Assembly: GCA_035625025.1 (NCBI GenBank)
Contig: DASPQJ010000040.1
Location: forward strand, 10,910 to 74,909
Source of the DNA: Bog-793 sp035625025
GTDB taxonomy: Bacteria > Actinomycetota > Acidimicrobiia > Acidimicrobiales > Bog-793
Direction of reading: 5' to 3'
DNA: 64,000 nucleotides
Position numbers and translations under genes: made by a program. Below are positions 55,297 through 64,000 of this stretch, piece by piece (position 1 is the stretch's first letter; each line of letters starts with the position of its first letter). Under the pieces are notes generated by a model. The model was not told the DNA's origin, did not search any database, and saw only the letters and a program-made list of their open reading frames with translations.

Positions 55297-57429
55297 TCAG
55301 TGGGCGTCGACCGGACGGGGTTCGGTGATGAGTCGCAGGTCACCGCTTAGACCGCGCACCGTCGCCGTGGTGCCGCTCGCCTCGATCGTGACGCGGCTAC
55401 GACCGATCGGGACATGCTCGATCCGCACGTCACCGCAGGACGCGGGCAGTCGCGGCGCGAGCCAAACCGTGCCGTCGCCGAGCGAGGGATCGAGCCGGAG
55501 GAGCGTGCGCAGCAAGCTGAAAGGCGTCGCCGAGGCCCAGGCCTGCGGCGAGCACGAGGTCGGGTAACCGACCGGTGTGACGAACTCGTCGCGCGCGAAT
55601 CCGCACAGCAGCTCGGGGAGCCGACCGTCGAATACCGTCGCGAGATCGAATAATCCCTGCGCGATGGCTTGAGCCTCCTCAACGAAGCCATACCGCATCA
55701 GCCCCGCGGCACAGATGGCGCTGTCGTGTGGCCAGACGGAGCCGTTGTGGTAGCTCACCGGATTGAAAGCACCCATCGAACTCGCCAGCGTGCGGACGCC
55801 CCAGCCTGTGAACATCTCCTCCGAGACGAGGTGCTCGGCTACTCGGGCCGCAAGGGGCTGGGCGACGATCCCGGTCCAAAGGCAATGACCGATGTTCGAC
55901 GTCAAGGCGTCGATCGGGCGCTTCTCGGCATCGAGACCGATCGCGAGATAGCCCCTGTCAGCGAGCCAGAAACGCTCGTTGAAGGCCTGTTGCAACCGCC
56001 GCGCCCGTTCTTCGAACAGGCGCGCCGTCTCGACGTCCCCCCGGGAGCGCGCGATGCGAGCCCGCGCGAGATAGGCGGCGTAGACGTAGCCCTGCACCTC
56101 GCAGAGCGCGATCGGAGGCTCGGCGATCCTCCCGTTGGCGTAGTTGACCCCGTCAGAGGAATCCTTCCAACCCTGGTGGACGAGTCCGCGATCCGTCGGA
56201 CGCTGATACTCGACGAAACCGTCGCCGTCCCGGTCGCCGAACTCCCGGATCCACTCGAGCGCCCGGTCGGCGTGCGGCAGCAGGCGGTCGATGATCCCCC
56301 CGTCGACCCCCCAGCTGTGTAGCTCGCCGAGGAGCATGACGAACAGCGGGGTCGCGTCGATCGATCCGTAGTAGATGGACTCGGCACGCCGAGCCGACGC
56401 CCCGGTCAGGCCGGAGCGCATCTCGTGCAGGATTCGTCCCGGTTCCTCCTCGGTGCGCGCGTCGACGCTCTCACCCTGATAGCGGGCGAGCGTGAGAAGC
56501 GTTCCGACCGCGATCGTCGGATCGACCCCGATGGTCATCGCCGAGGTGATGAGGGAATCGCGTCCGAAGAGCGTCATGAACCAAGGGGCGCCCGCTGCGA
56601 GGACGGCCAGACCCGGTTCGTCGGGGTCAACGATCCGCAGAACGCCGAGGTCGGGGATGCTGCGGCCGAGCGTCCGGTTGACGTCCTCGTCGTCGGTCCG
56701 CACCCGGGGCGTCCCTTCTTCCCAGGAACGAAGGCGCGCCACCGGCGTCGAGCGCTCGACCGGTTCCCCACAGCGATACCGCGGTTCGACCGGCTCGCCG
56801 TTCATCTCCAGGTTGATTTCGAAGCAGGTCCGCCACTCGCCGCGCACGGGAACGACCGCGTCCACGATGATGGCGCCGGGCACCGATTTCGATCCCGCGG
56901 GCATCCGCACCGTAATTCTCCGCGTGCTCTCCCGATACGTGTGCGTGATGATCATCGCCGACTCCGTGACGGCGACGTCGGTGTCGCCCCGAGACTGGGC
57001 GCGGCCCTCTTTCACGTCGAACAGGTGAGCGAAATCGGCTTCGACCTCCACGGCGATCGAACAGACGGTCGTCTCACCACCGAGGTTGCGAAGGATGAGG
57101 TCCTCGCGCATCCCATCGCCCACGAAACGCTCCCGGACGATGAAAAGTGTGCTGTCCGTCTGACCCTCGCGCGGCTGCACGCGACCGAGGAACCGAGCGG
57201 AGAACGGATCGCTCGGGACGACGGTGAGGGGCTGGATCGGAACGTCGTCGATCCGCAATCGCCACCTCGACAAGTACCGCGTGTCCCGATAGAAGAGCCC
57301 CTGCGGACCGCCGGGATCGATGTCACCGTTTGGGTTCGAGATCGCGAAACTCGTCCCCTCGACGAGGGTGACCGTGTTGGCCGCGACATCACCGAGTGCC
57401 GTTCGACCTCGGAATACCCAGGCGTTCAT
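55297..57429 (-). CDS. Glycogen-debranching-type amylo-alpha-1,6-glucosidase
   Basis: ATG 57429 gives 710 residues. The N-terminal domain (about 10-220) is the GDE_N_bis type: TLVEGTSFAISNPNGDIDPG, GLFYRDTRYLSRW. A six-hairpin (alpha/alpha)6 catalytic domain follows, with APWFMTLFGRDSLITSAM, RIAEPPIALCEVQGYVYAAY and CSPQAWASATPFSLLRTLL. Such enzymes are annotated as glycogen debranching, though several relatives act on trehalose or other glucans. The next gene is a GT4 glycosyltransferase, so the pair may build and trim a glucan or glucosylated osmolyte. The gene looks complete. Confidence 0.85.
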   Translation of the reverse strand: MNAWVFRGRTALGDVAANTVTLVEGTSFAISNPNGDIDPGGPQGLFYRDTRYLSRWRLRIDDVPIQPLTVVPSDPFSARFLGRVQPREGQTDSTLFIVRERFVGDGMREDLILRNLGGETTVCSIAVEVEADFAHLFDVKEGRAQSRGDTDVAVTESAMIITHTYRESTRRITVRMPAGSKSVPGAIIVDAVVPVRGEWRTCFEINLEMNGEPVEPRYRCGEPVERSTPVARLRSWEEGTPRVRTDDEDVNRTLGRSIPDLGVLRIVDPDEPGLAVLAAGAPWFMTLFGRDSLITSAMTIGVDPTIAVGTLLTLARYQGESVDARTEEEPGRILHEMRSGLTGASARRAESIYYGSIDATPLFVMLLGELHSWGVDGGIIDRLLPHADRALEWIREFGDRDGDGFVEYQRPTDRGLVHQGWKDSSDGVNYANGRIAEPPIALCEVQGYVYAAYLARARIARSRGDVETARLFEERARRLQQAFNERFWLADRGYLAIGLDAEKRPIDALTSNIGHCLWTGIVAQPLAARVAEHLVSEEMFTGWGVRTLASSMGAFNPVSYHNGSVWPHDSAICAAGLMRYGFVEEAQAIAQGLFDLATVFDGRLPELLCGFARDEFVTPVGYPTSCSPQAWASATPFSLLRTLLRLDPSLGDGTVWLAPRLPASCGDVRIEHVPIGRSRVTIEASGTTATVRGLSGDLRLITEPRPVDAH

Positions 57430-57511
57430 CGTCGTCGACCCGCCGATTCGAGGCGATCGCGACGGGTGGGCCTTACACCGCAAATCCCGCCAGGCCCGAT
57501 AGATATCTGGA

Positions 57512-58534
57512 TCACCGTTCGCCGCTCACCAGGCGACGGTAGAGGTCGACGTGCTCGTCGACCATTCGTCGCAATGAGAAGTGCCCTTCGACCGCGTCGC
57601 GGCAGCGCCTCCGGTCGATTTCTCCGACGCGGCTCACTGCCTCGACGAGCGCCGGCCTGCCGGCACGAACGAACCCCGTGATGCCGTCCTCAACGATCTC
57701 GGGAGCCGCGCCGCACGGCGTCGTGACCACCGGTGTGCCACAGGCGAGGGCCTCGATCATGACCATGCCGAACGGCTCGGGCCAGGAGATGGGATTGAGC
57801 AGCATCCTGGCGCCACCCAGCAGCTCAATCTTCGTTCCGCGATCGACTTCGCCAAGGTACTCGACGCCCGGCCCGAGCAGGGGCCTGATCTCCGACTCGA
57901 AATAGTCGATCTCGATTTGCTCACTTCGCTTTCCCGCGATGAGCAGCGCCACACCGGCGTCACGCGCGACGCCCACTGCGGTGTGGACGCCCTTGTCCGG
58001 GCTCATCCGACCGAGGAACAGCGCGTACCCCCCGGAACCATCGCCGACCGGGAACTCGGAGGGCTCGACCCCGTGGTGGATGACCGCCGCGATCGGGACG
58101 TCGAACGCTGTCGAGGCCTGGTGACGGGAGATCGCGATGACGGGAACGTGATCCGCGACGATCCGGTAGACGTCGATGAGATCGCTCTCGAAAGGGCCGT
58201 GGTTCGTCGTGACAACGGGAACGCTCGGAAAGCGCTCCGAGTACAACGGTCCGATCAGCGTGTGATCGTGCACGACATCGACCTCACGGGCCAGCTCGTA
58301 GGCGTGCACGACATGCCGGATCTCCTGGGCCGCGCCGCCCGCGCCGACGCCTATGGCACGTTCGAAGACCCATCGGCGCTCGACGTCGCATGTGCTGTCG
58401 CCGGTCGTGTACAGCAAGACCTCATGTCCGGCCTGCTCCAACCCTCGGGCCAGACCGTCGAGAACGGTCTCGGTTCCGCCGTAGGCGGGTGGCGGAACCG
58501 GCAACCACGGTGGCGCCACGATCATGATGCGCAT
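57512..58534 (-). CDS. GT4-family glycosyltransferase
   Basis: ATG 58534, eight bases after GGAAGG, gives 340 residues: MRIMIVAPPWLPVPPPAYGG. It has the Gly-rich GTETVLDGLARGLEQAGHEV, VVHDHTLIGPLYSERF, a donor-site FLGRMSPDKGVHTAV and the E-x7-E region PEPFGMVMIEALACGTPVVT. This is the retaining GT-B fold of GT4. It stands 82 bases upstream of the debranching-type gene. Acceptor and sugar donor are unknown. Confidence 0.88.
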   Translation of the reverse strand: MRIMIVAPPWLPVPPPAYGGTETVLDGLARGLEQAGHEVLLYTTGDSTCDVERRWVFERAIGVGAGGAAQEIRHVVHAYELAREVDVVHDHTLIGPLYSERFPSVPVVTTNHGPFESDLIDVYRIVADHVPVIAISRHQASTAFDVPIAAVIHHGVEPSEFPVGDGSGGYALFLGRMSPDKGVHTAVGVARDAGVALLIAGKRSEQIEIDYFESEIRPLLGPGVEYLGEVDRGTKIELLGGARMLLNPISWPEPFGMVMIEALACGTPVVTTPCGAAPEIVEDGITGFVRAGRPALVEAVSRVGEIDRRRCRDAVEGHFSLRRMVDEHVDLYRRLVSGER

Positions 58535-58930
58535 GTCGATACCTTCCCCGTTGCCGACTCGCGCGCCATGGTCGCTGCACCCGTCCCGTTGCGCCCTCTC
58601 TCGGCGCGCAGGCCGGCCGGGTGTCCACCGTCGCAGCCGAGACGAGGACCGGAATCCACCCCGACGACGACCGAAGCCGTGGCCGCGCCCCCTCGTCGCA
58701 CTGGTCAGCTCGTGCCGCAAGCATTCCCGCGCCCACGGTGAGGTTGCAAGGTCGCGATCGTCGACAATCGGACCGGCCAGCGCGAGAACGAACCTCAGGC
58801 GTCTTGCGTCGCTTGGAACGGCGCTCCAATCCGTGTCACGGCCGTCGCCGCACCACGCCCCGGTCGACGACACCCCCGACGCGACGTCGTCTCGGGCCCA
58901 CGTGATCCGAGACGAGCCGTCGCGACCCCT
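58535..58930. other. Intergenic region
   Basis: About 395 bases between the glycosyltransferase and the HtrA gene. The open frames here overlap each other on both strands, have no ribosome site and show no recognisable domain. No clear terminator is visible. Confidence 0.4.
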
Positions 58931-60304
58931 TTACCGCGCAATCCCGGCCAGGGTGACCGCGGCGGTGTGGGAAGTGTCGTTCGTGTCCACGAAGGTGACC
59001 GTGATCGAAGCACCCGGTTTGTGCGCTTCGATGGCCGCGAGCAGCGCTTTGTTCGTCGCGACCGTCTTGCCGTCGATCGCAGTGATCGTGTCCCCGGGCT
59101 GGATGCCCGCCGCCTCAGCCGGGGTCGAGGCATAGACCTCGCTCACCGGCACGCCAGGGGGGTTCGAGCTCGAACCGGTCGGACCGGTCGGGAAACCGAA
59201 GGGTCCGAAACTGTACGAATACGGCTCGCCCACCAGAACGCCGAGGAACGCGGACTCGCCGAGGCTGATCCGCCCCGACGACCGCCCGTGCTGGATCTGG
59301 ACGGCGATCTGGCGCGCCTCGTTGATCGGGATCGCGAACCCCTCCGATCCGCCCGCCTCCGCCGACTGGGCGGCTGTATCCATCCCGATGACCTGGTCGT
59401 TCAGATTGACGAGCGGGCCTCCCGAGTCGCCCGACACGATCGGCGCATCGGTCTGTAACAGATTGTGCAGCGTCTCGCCCGTGCTGATCGACAGCTCGTC
59501 ACTCGCGGTGATCGTGCGCCCGACCGCGGTGATGGTCCCGCTGATGACGCTGGGTTTGCCACCGAGACCGAGGGCGTTGCCGATCGCGACGACCGGAAGG
59601 CCGACCTTGACGCTCGCCGAGTTTCCTAGCCGTACGTAGGGAAGGTTCGCTGGCGCGCCAACGAGCTGGAGGAGCGCGACGTCCTGGGTCACGTCCACGC
59701 CCAGGACCTTGACGTGATAGGTGCCGTACGTCGCGACGCTCGCCGAGATAGCTGTGGCGTCGGCCACAACATGGTTGTTCGTCAGCACCTCGCCGGATGG
59801 CGTCACGATCATCCCCGTCCCGGCGGCTTGCTCGGCCCCCGTGCCGACCGGGTTCGCGACGTTCGTCTGGATGTCGACGACAGCGGGGTCGACGGTCGCG
59901 GCGACCTGCGCGACCGAGTTCCCGGTTCCGGCGAGTCCGCTCCCGGTGGTCTCGCTCGTCGCCGGAAGGGGCGCGACAGTCGGGCTCGACGAACTCGAGT
60001 TGCTGCGTAACGCGGCATCCAGACCAGCGCCGAGGCTGCCGGCGAGCAATGCGACGATCACCACAAGCGCCAGCACGTGGCGCCCACCGCGTCGTGGCGG
60101 CGCGCCGTCGTCGGTCGGTGCCGGTGGCGGCGGGACCCAGTGCCACCCCCCGGGTCCCCCGCCTGGCGACTCGGCGGACGTCGAGCCCCAGGGGTCCGCT
60201 GACGAGCGGACCGGGGCCCACTCGCCCGGACCAGTGTCGCCAGCCGCGGGCGGCGTCACTTCCCCGCCCTGCGGCGGAGTCGGGTTCTCGTTCATTTCGT
60301 CCAT
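58931..60304 (-). CDS. HtrA/DegP-like trypsin-type serine protease with PDZ domain
   Basis: The 457-residue protein has a long Pro/Gly-rich cytoplasmic tail, a membrane helix at about 76-94, and a trypsin-like protease domain with the triad H178 (TNNHVV), D208 (TQDVALL) and S294 (GDSGGP). The C-terminal PDZ domain (GIQPGDTITAIDGKTV) follows a low-complexity Gly/Pro loop. It would sit on the outer face of the membrane and degrade or process misfolded proteins under stress, as in mycobacterial HtrA-like proteases. Confidence 0.92.
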   Translation of the reverse strand: MDEMNENPTPPQGGEVTPPAAGDTGPGEWAPVRSSADPWGSTSAESPGGGPGGWHWVPPPPAPTDDGAPPRRGGRHVLALVVIVALLAGSLGAGLDAALRSNSSSSSPTVAPLPATSETTGSGLAGTGNSVAQVAATVDPAVVDIQTNVANPVGTGAEQAAGTGMIVTPSGEVLTNNHVVADATAISASVATYGTYHVKVLGVDVTQDVALLQLVGAPANLPYVRLGNSASVKVGLPVVAIGNALGLGGKPSVISGTITAVGRTITASDELSISTGETLHNLLQTDAPIVSGDSGGPLVNLNDQVIGMDTAAQSAEAGGSEGFAIPINEARQIAVQIQHGRSSGRISLGESAFLGVLVGEPYSYSFGPFGFPTGPTGSSSNPPGVPVSEVYASTPAEAAGIQPGDTITAIDGKTVATNKALLAAIEAHKPGASITVTFVDTNDTSHTAAVTLAGIAR

Positions 60305-60536
60305 CGGTCCTCGTTCCTACGTTCTCCACTCGAGTCCACGGCGTTCGGCGCCTGTCGAAGCTCTTTTCCTTTTCCAGCATGGAGTCGACATCTCGGATCC
60401 GTCTGGGTCCAGCCTGGGAACTTGCTGAGAAACCAAGCTGCCGGGACCCAGGTCCAGGTTAGCGGCGGGTCCTCGCGGCGCTCGCTAAGAAGGCGGGCGG
60501 ATTCCAACCCCTGCCACCGCGGGAGCGACACGCGGC

Positions 60537-62138
60537 TCAGGCGAGCGCCACGAGATCCGCGAAGTCGTCGCTCCAGTAGTCCTCGACGCCATCGGGCATG
60601 AGCAGGACCCGCTCCGGACGAAGGGCCGCGACAGCACCGGGGTCGTGCGTGACCAGCACGATCGCTCCCGAGTAGCGACGCAACGAGGCGAGCACCTCGA
60701 CGCGGCTCGCCGGGTCGAGGTTGTTCGTCGGCTCGTCGAGGAGCAGGACATTCGCCGCTGAGACGACGAGGCAGGCCAACGCGAGTCGGGTCTTCTCGCC
60801 CCCGGAGAGCGTCCCGGCTTTCTGGTCAATCCGCTCGCCGCCGAAAAGGAACGCGCCGAGGATGCGCCGCAGCTCGACGTCGGTCATTGCTGCTGGCGCG
60901 CCACTCCGCACGTTGGCGAACACCGATGCGGTCTGGTCGAGAGTCTCGTGCTCTTGCGCGTAGTAGCCGAGGCGCAGGCCGTGACCCGCCGCGACGACCC
61001 CGGTGTCGACTGGTTCGATCCCCGCGAGCACGCGCAGCAACGTTGTCTTTCCGGCTCCGTTGAGCCCCAGCACGACGAGACGGGAGCCGCGGTCGATCGC
61101 GAGGTCGACGCCGCGGAACACCTCGAGCGAGCCGAAACACTTGGTCAAACCGCTCGCCACGAGCGGAGTCTTGCCGCAAGGGGTGGGGTCCGGAAAGCGG
61201 ATCTTGGCGACTTTCTCGCGGCGACGCACTTCAGGCAGTGCGGCCGCTAGACCAGCGGCGCGCCGGTCGAACTGGTGCGCGGCGGCGGCTTTCGTCGCCT
61301 TGGCTCGCATCTGGTCCGCCTGCAGGCGCAGCGCGACGATCTTGCGTTCGGTGTTGGCGCGCTCCCGGGCGCGGCGGCGATCGTCGGCCGCCTGCTGTTC
61401 GAGATAGGCCCGCCAGCCGACGTTGTGGATGTCGAGCGCAGCCCGGTTCGCATCAAGGTGGAAGACGCGGTTAATCGCCTCCCCGAGAAGCGTCGCGTCG
61501 TGGCTGACGATGACGCAGCCTCCCCTGTGGGCACGCAGGAAGGTCTGCAGCCAGCCGACAGAATCGGCGTCGAGATGGTTGGTCGGCTCGTCGAGCAGCA
61601 GCGTCGGCGCCCCAGAGAAGAGAACCCGGGCGAGTTCGACTCGCCGCCTCTGGCCGCCTGACAGGGTGCCTAGCGGCTGGGCGAGCACCCGCGCCGGCAA
61701 GTCGAGGCTCGAAGCGATCGCGGCCGCTTCGGATTCCGCTGCCCAGCCGCCTCGGGCCGCGAACCGCTCCTCAGCCCTGGTGTAGCGGCGCATTGCGTCT
61801 GCACCGCCAACCTTGTCGGACGTCATCATCTGCGCGGCCGCGCCGGCGAGTTCGTCGAGGATCCGCACAAGTCCACGCGCCGACAGGATGCGATGGCCGG
61901 CGGCCTCGTCGAGATCCCCGGTCCTCGGATCCTGAGGGAGATAGGCGATCGCGCTGGAGCGTCGAACGGATCCTTTCGCTGGCAGCGCCTCTCCCGCGAG
62001 CACGCGGAGCAGGGTCGTCTTCCCGGCGCCATTACGACCGACGAGCCCGATCCGGTCACCCCGACCGACGTGGAAGGTAGCCCCCGAGACAAGCGTGTGG
62101 ACACCGGCGGTGAGTTCGAGATCGGTGGCAGTCAGCAT
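60537..62138 (-). CDS. ABC-F family ATPase
   Basis: ATG 62138 gives 533 residues with two ABC domains on one chain and no membrane part. Walker A GRNGAGKTT and GLNGAGKTT; signatures LSGGQRRRVELARVL and LSGGEKTRLALACLV; each followed by LLLDEPTNHLD or LLLDEPTNNLD. Between them is the charged linker (QQAADDRRRARERANTERKI). ABC-F proteins bind ribosomes and relieve stalling or give antibiotic resistance. An upstream start in the same frame is possible, but MLTATDLELTAGV is the usual beginning. Confidence 0.9.
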   Translation of the reverse strand: MLTATDLELTAGVHTLVSGATFHVGRGDRIGLVGRNGAGKTTLLRVLAGEALPAKGSVRRSSAIAYLPQDPRTGDLDEAAGHRILSARGLVRILDELAGAAAQMMTSDKVGGADAMRRYTRAEERFAARGGWAAESEAAAIASSLDLPARVLAQPLGTLSGGQRRRVELARVLFSGAPTLLLDEPTNHLDADSVGWLQTFLRAHRGGCVIVSHDATLLGEAINRVFHLDANRAALDIHNVGWRAYLEQQAADDRRRARERANTERKIVALRLQADQMRAKATKAAAAHQFDRRAAGLAAALPEVRRREKVAKIRFPDPTPCGKTPLVASGLTKCFGSLEVFRGVDLAIDRGSRLVVLGLNGAGKTTLLRVLAGIEPVDTGVVAAGHGLRLGYYAQEHETLDQTASVFANVRSGAPAAMTDVELRRILGAFLFGGERIDQKAGTLSGGEKTRLALACLVVSAANVLLLDEPTNNLDPASRVEVLASLRRYSGAIVLVTHDPGAVAALRPERVLLMPDGVEDYWSDDFADLVALA

Positions 62139-62290
62139 CGGCGCGAAGAAAGAGACGTTGAAGGCGGCAGCGGACACACGGTCGACTTCGACCTCCCAGC
62201 ATCGCGCCGATCCGCTGCCACCGTCACGACCAGGCCGGCGTGCCCGTCGGCCGATGTCGCTTCTTAGCGACGGCATCGCGTCGCACGGCC

Positions 62291-62321
62291 TTGACGACAC
62301 GGGGTTTGCGGTGTCTAGGTT
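62291..62321 (+). promoter_or_regulatory. Promoter of the cyclopropane synthase gene, probably leaderless
   Basis: TTGACG at 62291-62296 and TAGGTT at 62316-62321 are separated by 19 bases, and the ATG starts five bases later at 62327, about where transcription should begin. GGGAG directly touches the ATG and is too close for normal Shine-Dalgarno pairing. Confidence 0.5.
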
Positions 62322-62326
62322 GGGAG

Positions 62327-63664
62327 ATGGTCAGCGGCGAGGACAGAGGCCTTCGCCGTCCCGTGTGCACTTCCCAGGCCGAACCGACGATCGTCCCGCG
62401 CCGACTGAAGACGCCTCGGCATCGCCGTCTGCGAGACCGGTTGGCTCGACAGGTCGTCCTCCACCTGCTCGGCGCGCTGCACGATGGCGCGCTCGCTATC
62501 GCCGAGAACGGCACTCGTCGGGAGTTCGGCGAGGTGGTCGGCGGTCCCCCGGTCCCTGAGATCACCGTGCGGTCGCCGGCGGCGTGGACGGCGGTCGCCT
62601 CTGGAGGAAGCAGCGGCCTCGGACGCGGCTTCTTCTCTGGATGGTGGACCGTTGAAGAGCTCGACGACCTGGTCATGGCGATCCGCGTCATCATCCGCAA
62701 CCTCGACGCCAGCGAGCGCCCCCAACGAGCGATGCACGCGCTTGTCGCGCCGGTCCTGTGGGCGCGCGTGCGGTTCCTCGAGCGCCTCGGTCGACACGCT
62801 GCTGACCGTCGGAATATTCGCGCCCACTACGACCTCGGGAACGAGTTCTTCTCGCTCTTCCTCGACAAGACGATGACCTACTCGTGCGCGCTCTTCGACA
62901 CCGAACAAGAGTCGCTCGATGAGGCCCAAGAGGCCAAGCTCGACCGTCTCTGTCGCAAGCTCGAACTCACGCCGCACGACCACGTGCTCGAGATCGGCAC
63001 CGGCTGGGGAAGTTTCGCTGTCCACGCGGCACGCAAGTACGGCTGCCGGGTCACGACGACCACACTTTCGCGGCAGCAGTTCACGTTCGCCACCGAGAAG
63101 ATCGCCCAAATGGGCCTCGCCGATCGGGTCACCGTGCTTCTCGAAGACTATCGGGACCTGAAGGGCACCTACGACAAGCTCGTCTCGATCGAGATGATCG
63201 AAGCCGTCGACTGGCGCCAGTACGGCAAGTTCTTCGTCACCTGCGCGCGCCTTTTGAAACCGGACGGACTGCTGGCCTTACAAGCGATCGTCATCGCCGA
63301 CCGCTACTTCCACCGCGCCAAGCAGAGCAGGGATTTCATCAAGCGCTACATCTTCCCGGGCGGCTGTCTGCCCTCGGTCGCGGCGATCCTCGAGGCGACG
63401 TCGCAGGTGTCCGACCTCGAGCTCCTGGCCCTTGACGACATCGGGCCGCACTACGCCGAAACGCTACGTCGCTGGCGGGCCGGACTGGAGAGCCACAAGT
63501 CCGAACTCGCCGCGCTCGGCTTCGATGAGACCTTCCACCTGCTTTTCGACTTCTATTTCTGCTACTGCGAGGCCGCGTTCCTAGAACGGCGAATCTCCGA
63601 TGTCCAGTGCCTCTTCTCCCGATCACGCTGGCGCGCCCCCGCGCTCGGTATGCGACGGGGCTGA
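62327..63664 (+). CDS. cfa: Cyclopropane-fatty-acyl-phospholipid synthase
   Basis: ATG 62327 gives 445 residues. The SAM-binding motif is LEIGTGWGSFAVHAA, preceded by AHYDLGNEFFSLFLDKTMTY and SCALFDTEQESLDEAQEAKL, the CFA/CmaA signatures. FPGGCLPSVAAILEAT and FYFCYCEAAF belong to the C-terminal region. The enzyme adds a methylene (or methyl) group from SAM to unsaturated acyl chains of membrane phospholipids, which can protect against acid. The N-terminal segment is lipid-binding and less conserved. The fatty-acid desaturase fragment lies convergently downstream. Confidence 0.92.
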   Translation: MVSGEDRGLRRPVCTSQAEPTIVPRRLKTPRHRRLRDRLARQVVLHLLGALHDGALAIAENGTRREFGEVVGGPPVPEITVRSPAAWTAVASGGSSGLGRGFFSGWWTVEELDDLVMAIRVIIRNLDASERPQRAMHALVAPVLWARVRFLERLGRHAADRRNIRAHYDLGNEFFSLFLDKTMTYSCALFDTEQESLDEAQEAKLDRLCRKLELTPHDHVLEIGTGWGSFAVHAARKYGCRVTTTTLSRQQFTFATEKIAQMGLADRVTVLLEDYRDLKGTYDKLVSIEMIEAVDWRQYGKFFVTCARLLKPDGLLALQAIVIADRYFHRAKQSRDFIKRYIFPGGCLPSVAAILEATSQVSDLELLALDDIGPHYAETLRRWRAGLESHKSELAALGFDETFHLLFDFYFCYCEAAFLERRISDVQCLFSRSRWRAPALGMRRG

Positions 63665-63674
63665 CCGCGCCGCC

Positions 63675-63998
63675 CTAAGTAGCACCGACCGGTTGGATTT
63701 TCCCCACCCGAGCGATCTGCGCCGGGGTCGGAAGGCGGACTGTCGATGCCGCGCCCAGGCGCCAGCACCCGGCTGACCAGCCAGGAGATGTCGACCTCGC
63801 CACGACCCAGTTGTTCGGGCTCTCGTCCCTCACGTTGTACCACCTCGAACCGAAGATGTGGCACACGGAGTTCACGGCAAACCTCACGTGCTCAAAGGCG
63901 AGAATCCGGATCAGCCCCGCCCAGTCCAGCGCCTCGAGGTCACGCACGACACTCCCCGTGAACGCGTAGCCGATGACGAACGGCAGGCCAACCGAGAG
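63675..63998 (-). pseudogene. Fatty-acid desaturase fragment, partial and degraded
   Basis: The minus strand, entering from beyond 64000, reads LSVGLPFVIGYAFTG, then FAVNSVCHIFGSRWYNVRDE and SPNNWVV, a membrane acyl-CoA desaturase C-terminal region. The family's last histidine box (HNNHH) should follow but is absent; the frame runs into unrelated Arg/Ser-rich residues to a stop at 63675. The preceding box reads EHVRF instead of HHVTF. A frameshift or end-replacement is likely. The 5' half is outside the window. It might supply unsaturated chains to the convergent cyclopropane synthase if an intact copy exists. Confidence 0.6.
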
Positions 63999-64000
63999 AG

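Noticed and set aside
56425..57681. A 418-residue plus-strand frame opposite the debranching-type gene
   Set aside because: It has no ribosome site or domain and mirrors the codon structure of the real gene.

Overview
This is a high-GC chromosomal window from a bacterium, most likely an actinobacterium close to Acidimicrobiia. The pointers are a BldD-type regulator with an intact c-di-GMP motif, a BldC-like small HTH protein, an archaeal-type class I aldolase beside a group III phosphofructokinase, GTG-rich starts, likely leaderless promoters, and the order hrcA-dnaJ-rsmE / phoH-ybeY-corC-era / recO-glyS / dnaG-rpoD. I cannot name the species.

Layout. 1-6560 is an accessory, decaying stretch: two unrelated DNA methyltransferase relics, a KdpD input module without kinase, intact phosphofructokinase and aldolase genes, and frameshifted TrkA copies on both sides of them. 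It stops next to tRNA-Glu (6587). 6587-21112 is housekeeping: tRNA-Glu, tRNA-Gln, gltX with a small ferredoxin, rpsT, lepA, CIRCE-hrcA-dnaJ, rsmE, a BldD-like regulator, hemW, phoH, ybeY, corC. 21200-30940 holds a broken era followed by a minus-strand repair operon addB-addA-dinG and a broken cysH. 31180-37843 carries uppS, recO, glyS, a broken DUF3052-like gene, dnaG and rpoD. 38491-43200 has an acetate-type transporter, tRNA-Asn, two tandem secreted paralogues of unknown function, cysE, a broken cysK and a CAU tRNA. 43498-50627 contains a methyltransferase, an RDD protein, a SixA-like phosphatase and a Liv-type ABC transporter in which both permeases and both ATPases are fused. 51117-60304 has a deacetylase-fold protein, a two-gene m4C-methyltransferase / Schlafen-type AlbA_2 unit, an interrupted DinB-like gene, a glycogen-debranching-type enzyme with a glycosyltransferase, and an HtrA protease. 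60537-64000 has an ABC-F ATPase, a cyclopropane-fatty-acid synthase and a desaturase fragment running off the end.

Two patterns stand out. First, about ten genes are broken while long neighbours (addA, addB, the Liv fusions, dnaG) are clean. In cysK and era every frameshift I could resolve is restored by adding a single base, usually in a G/C run, so recent decay and assembly indels both remain possible. In others (cysH, the phage-type methyltransferase) key residues have also changed, which is real decay. Second, the methyltransferase plus AlbA_2 pair looks like a compact restriction- or defence-type module that I do not recognise as a described system; it is the best candidate here for something new.
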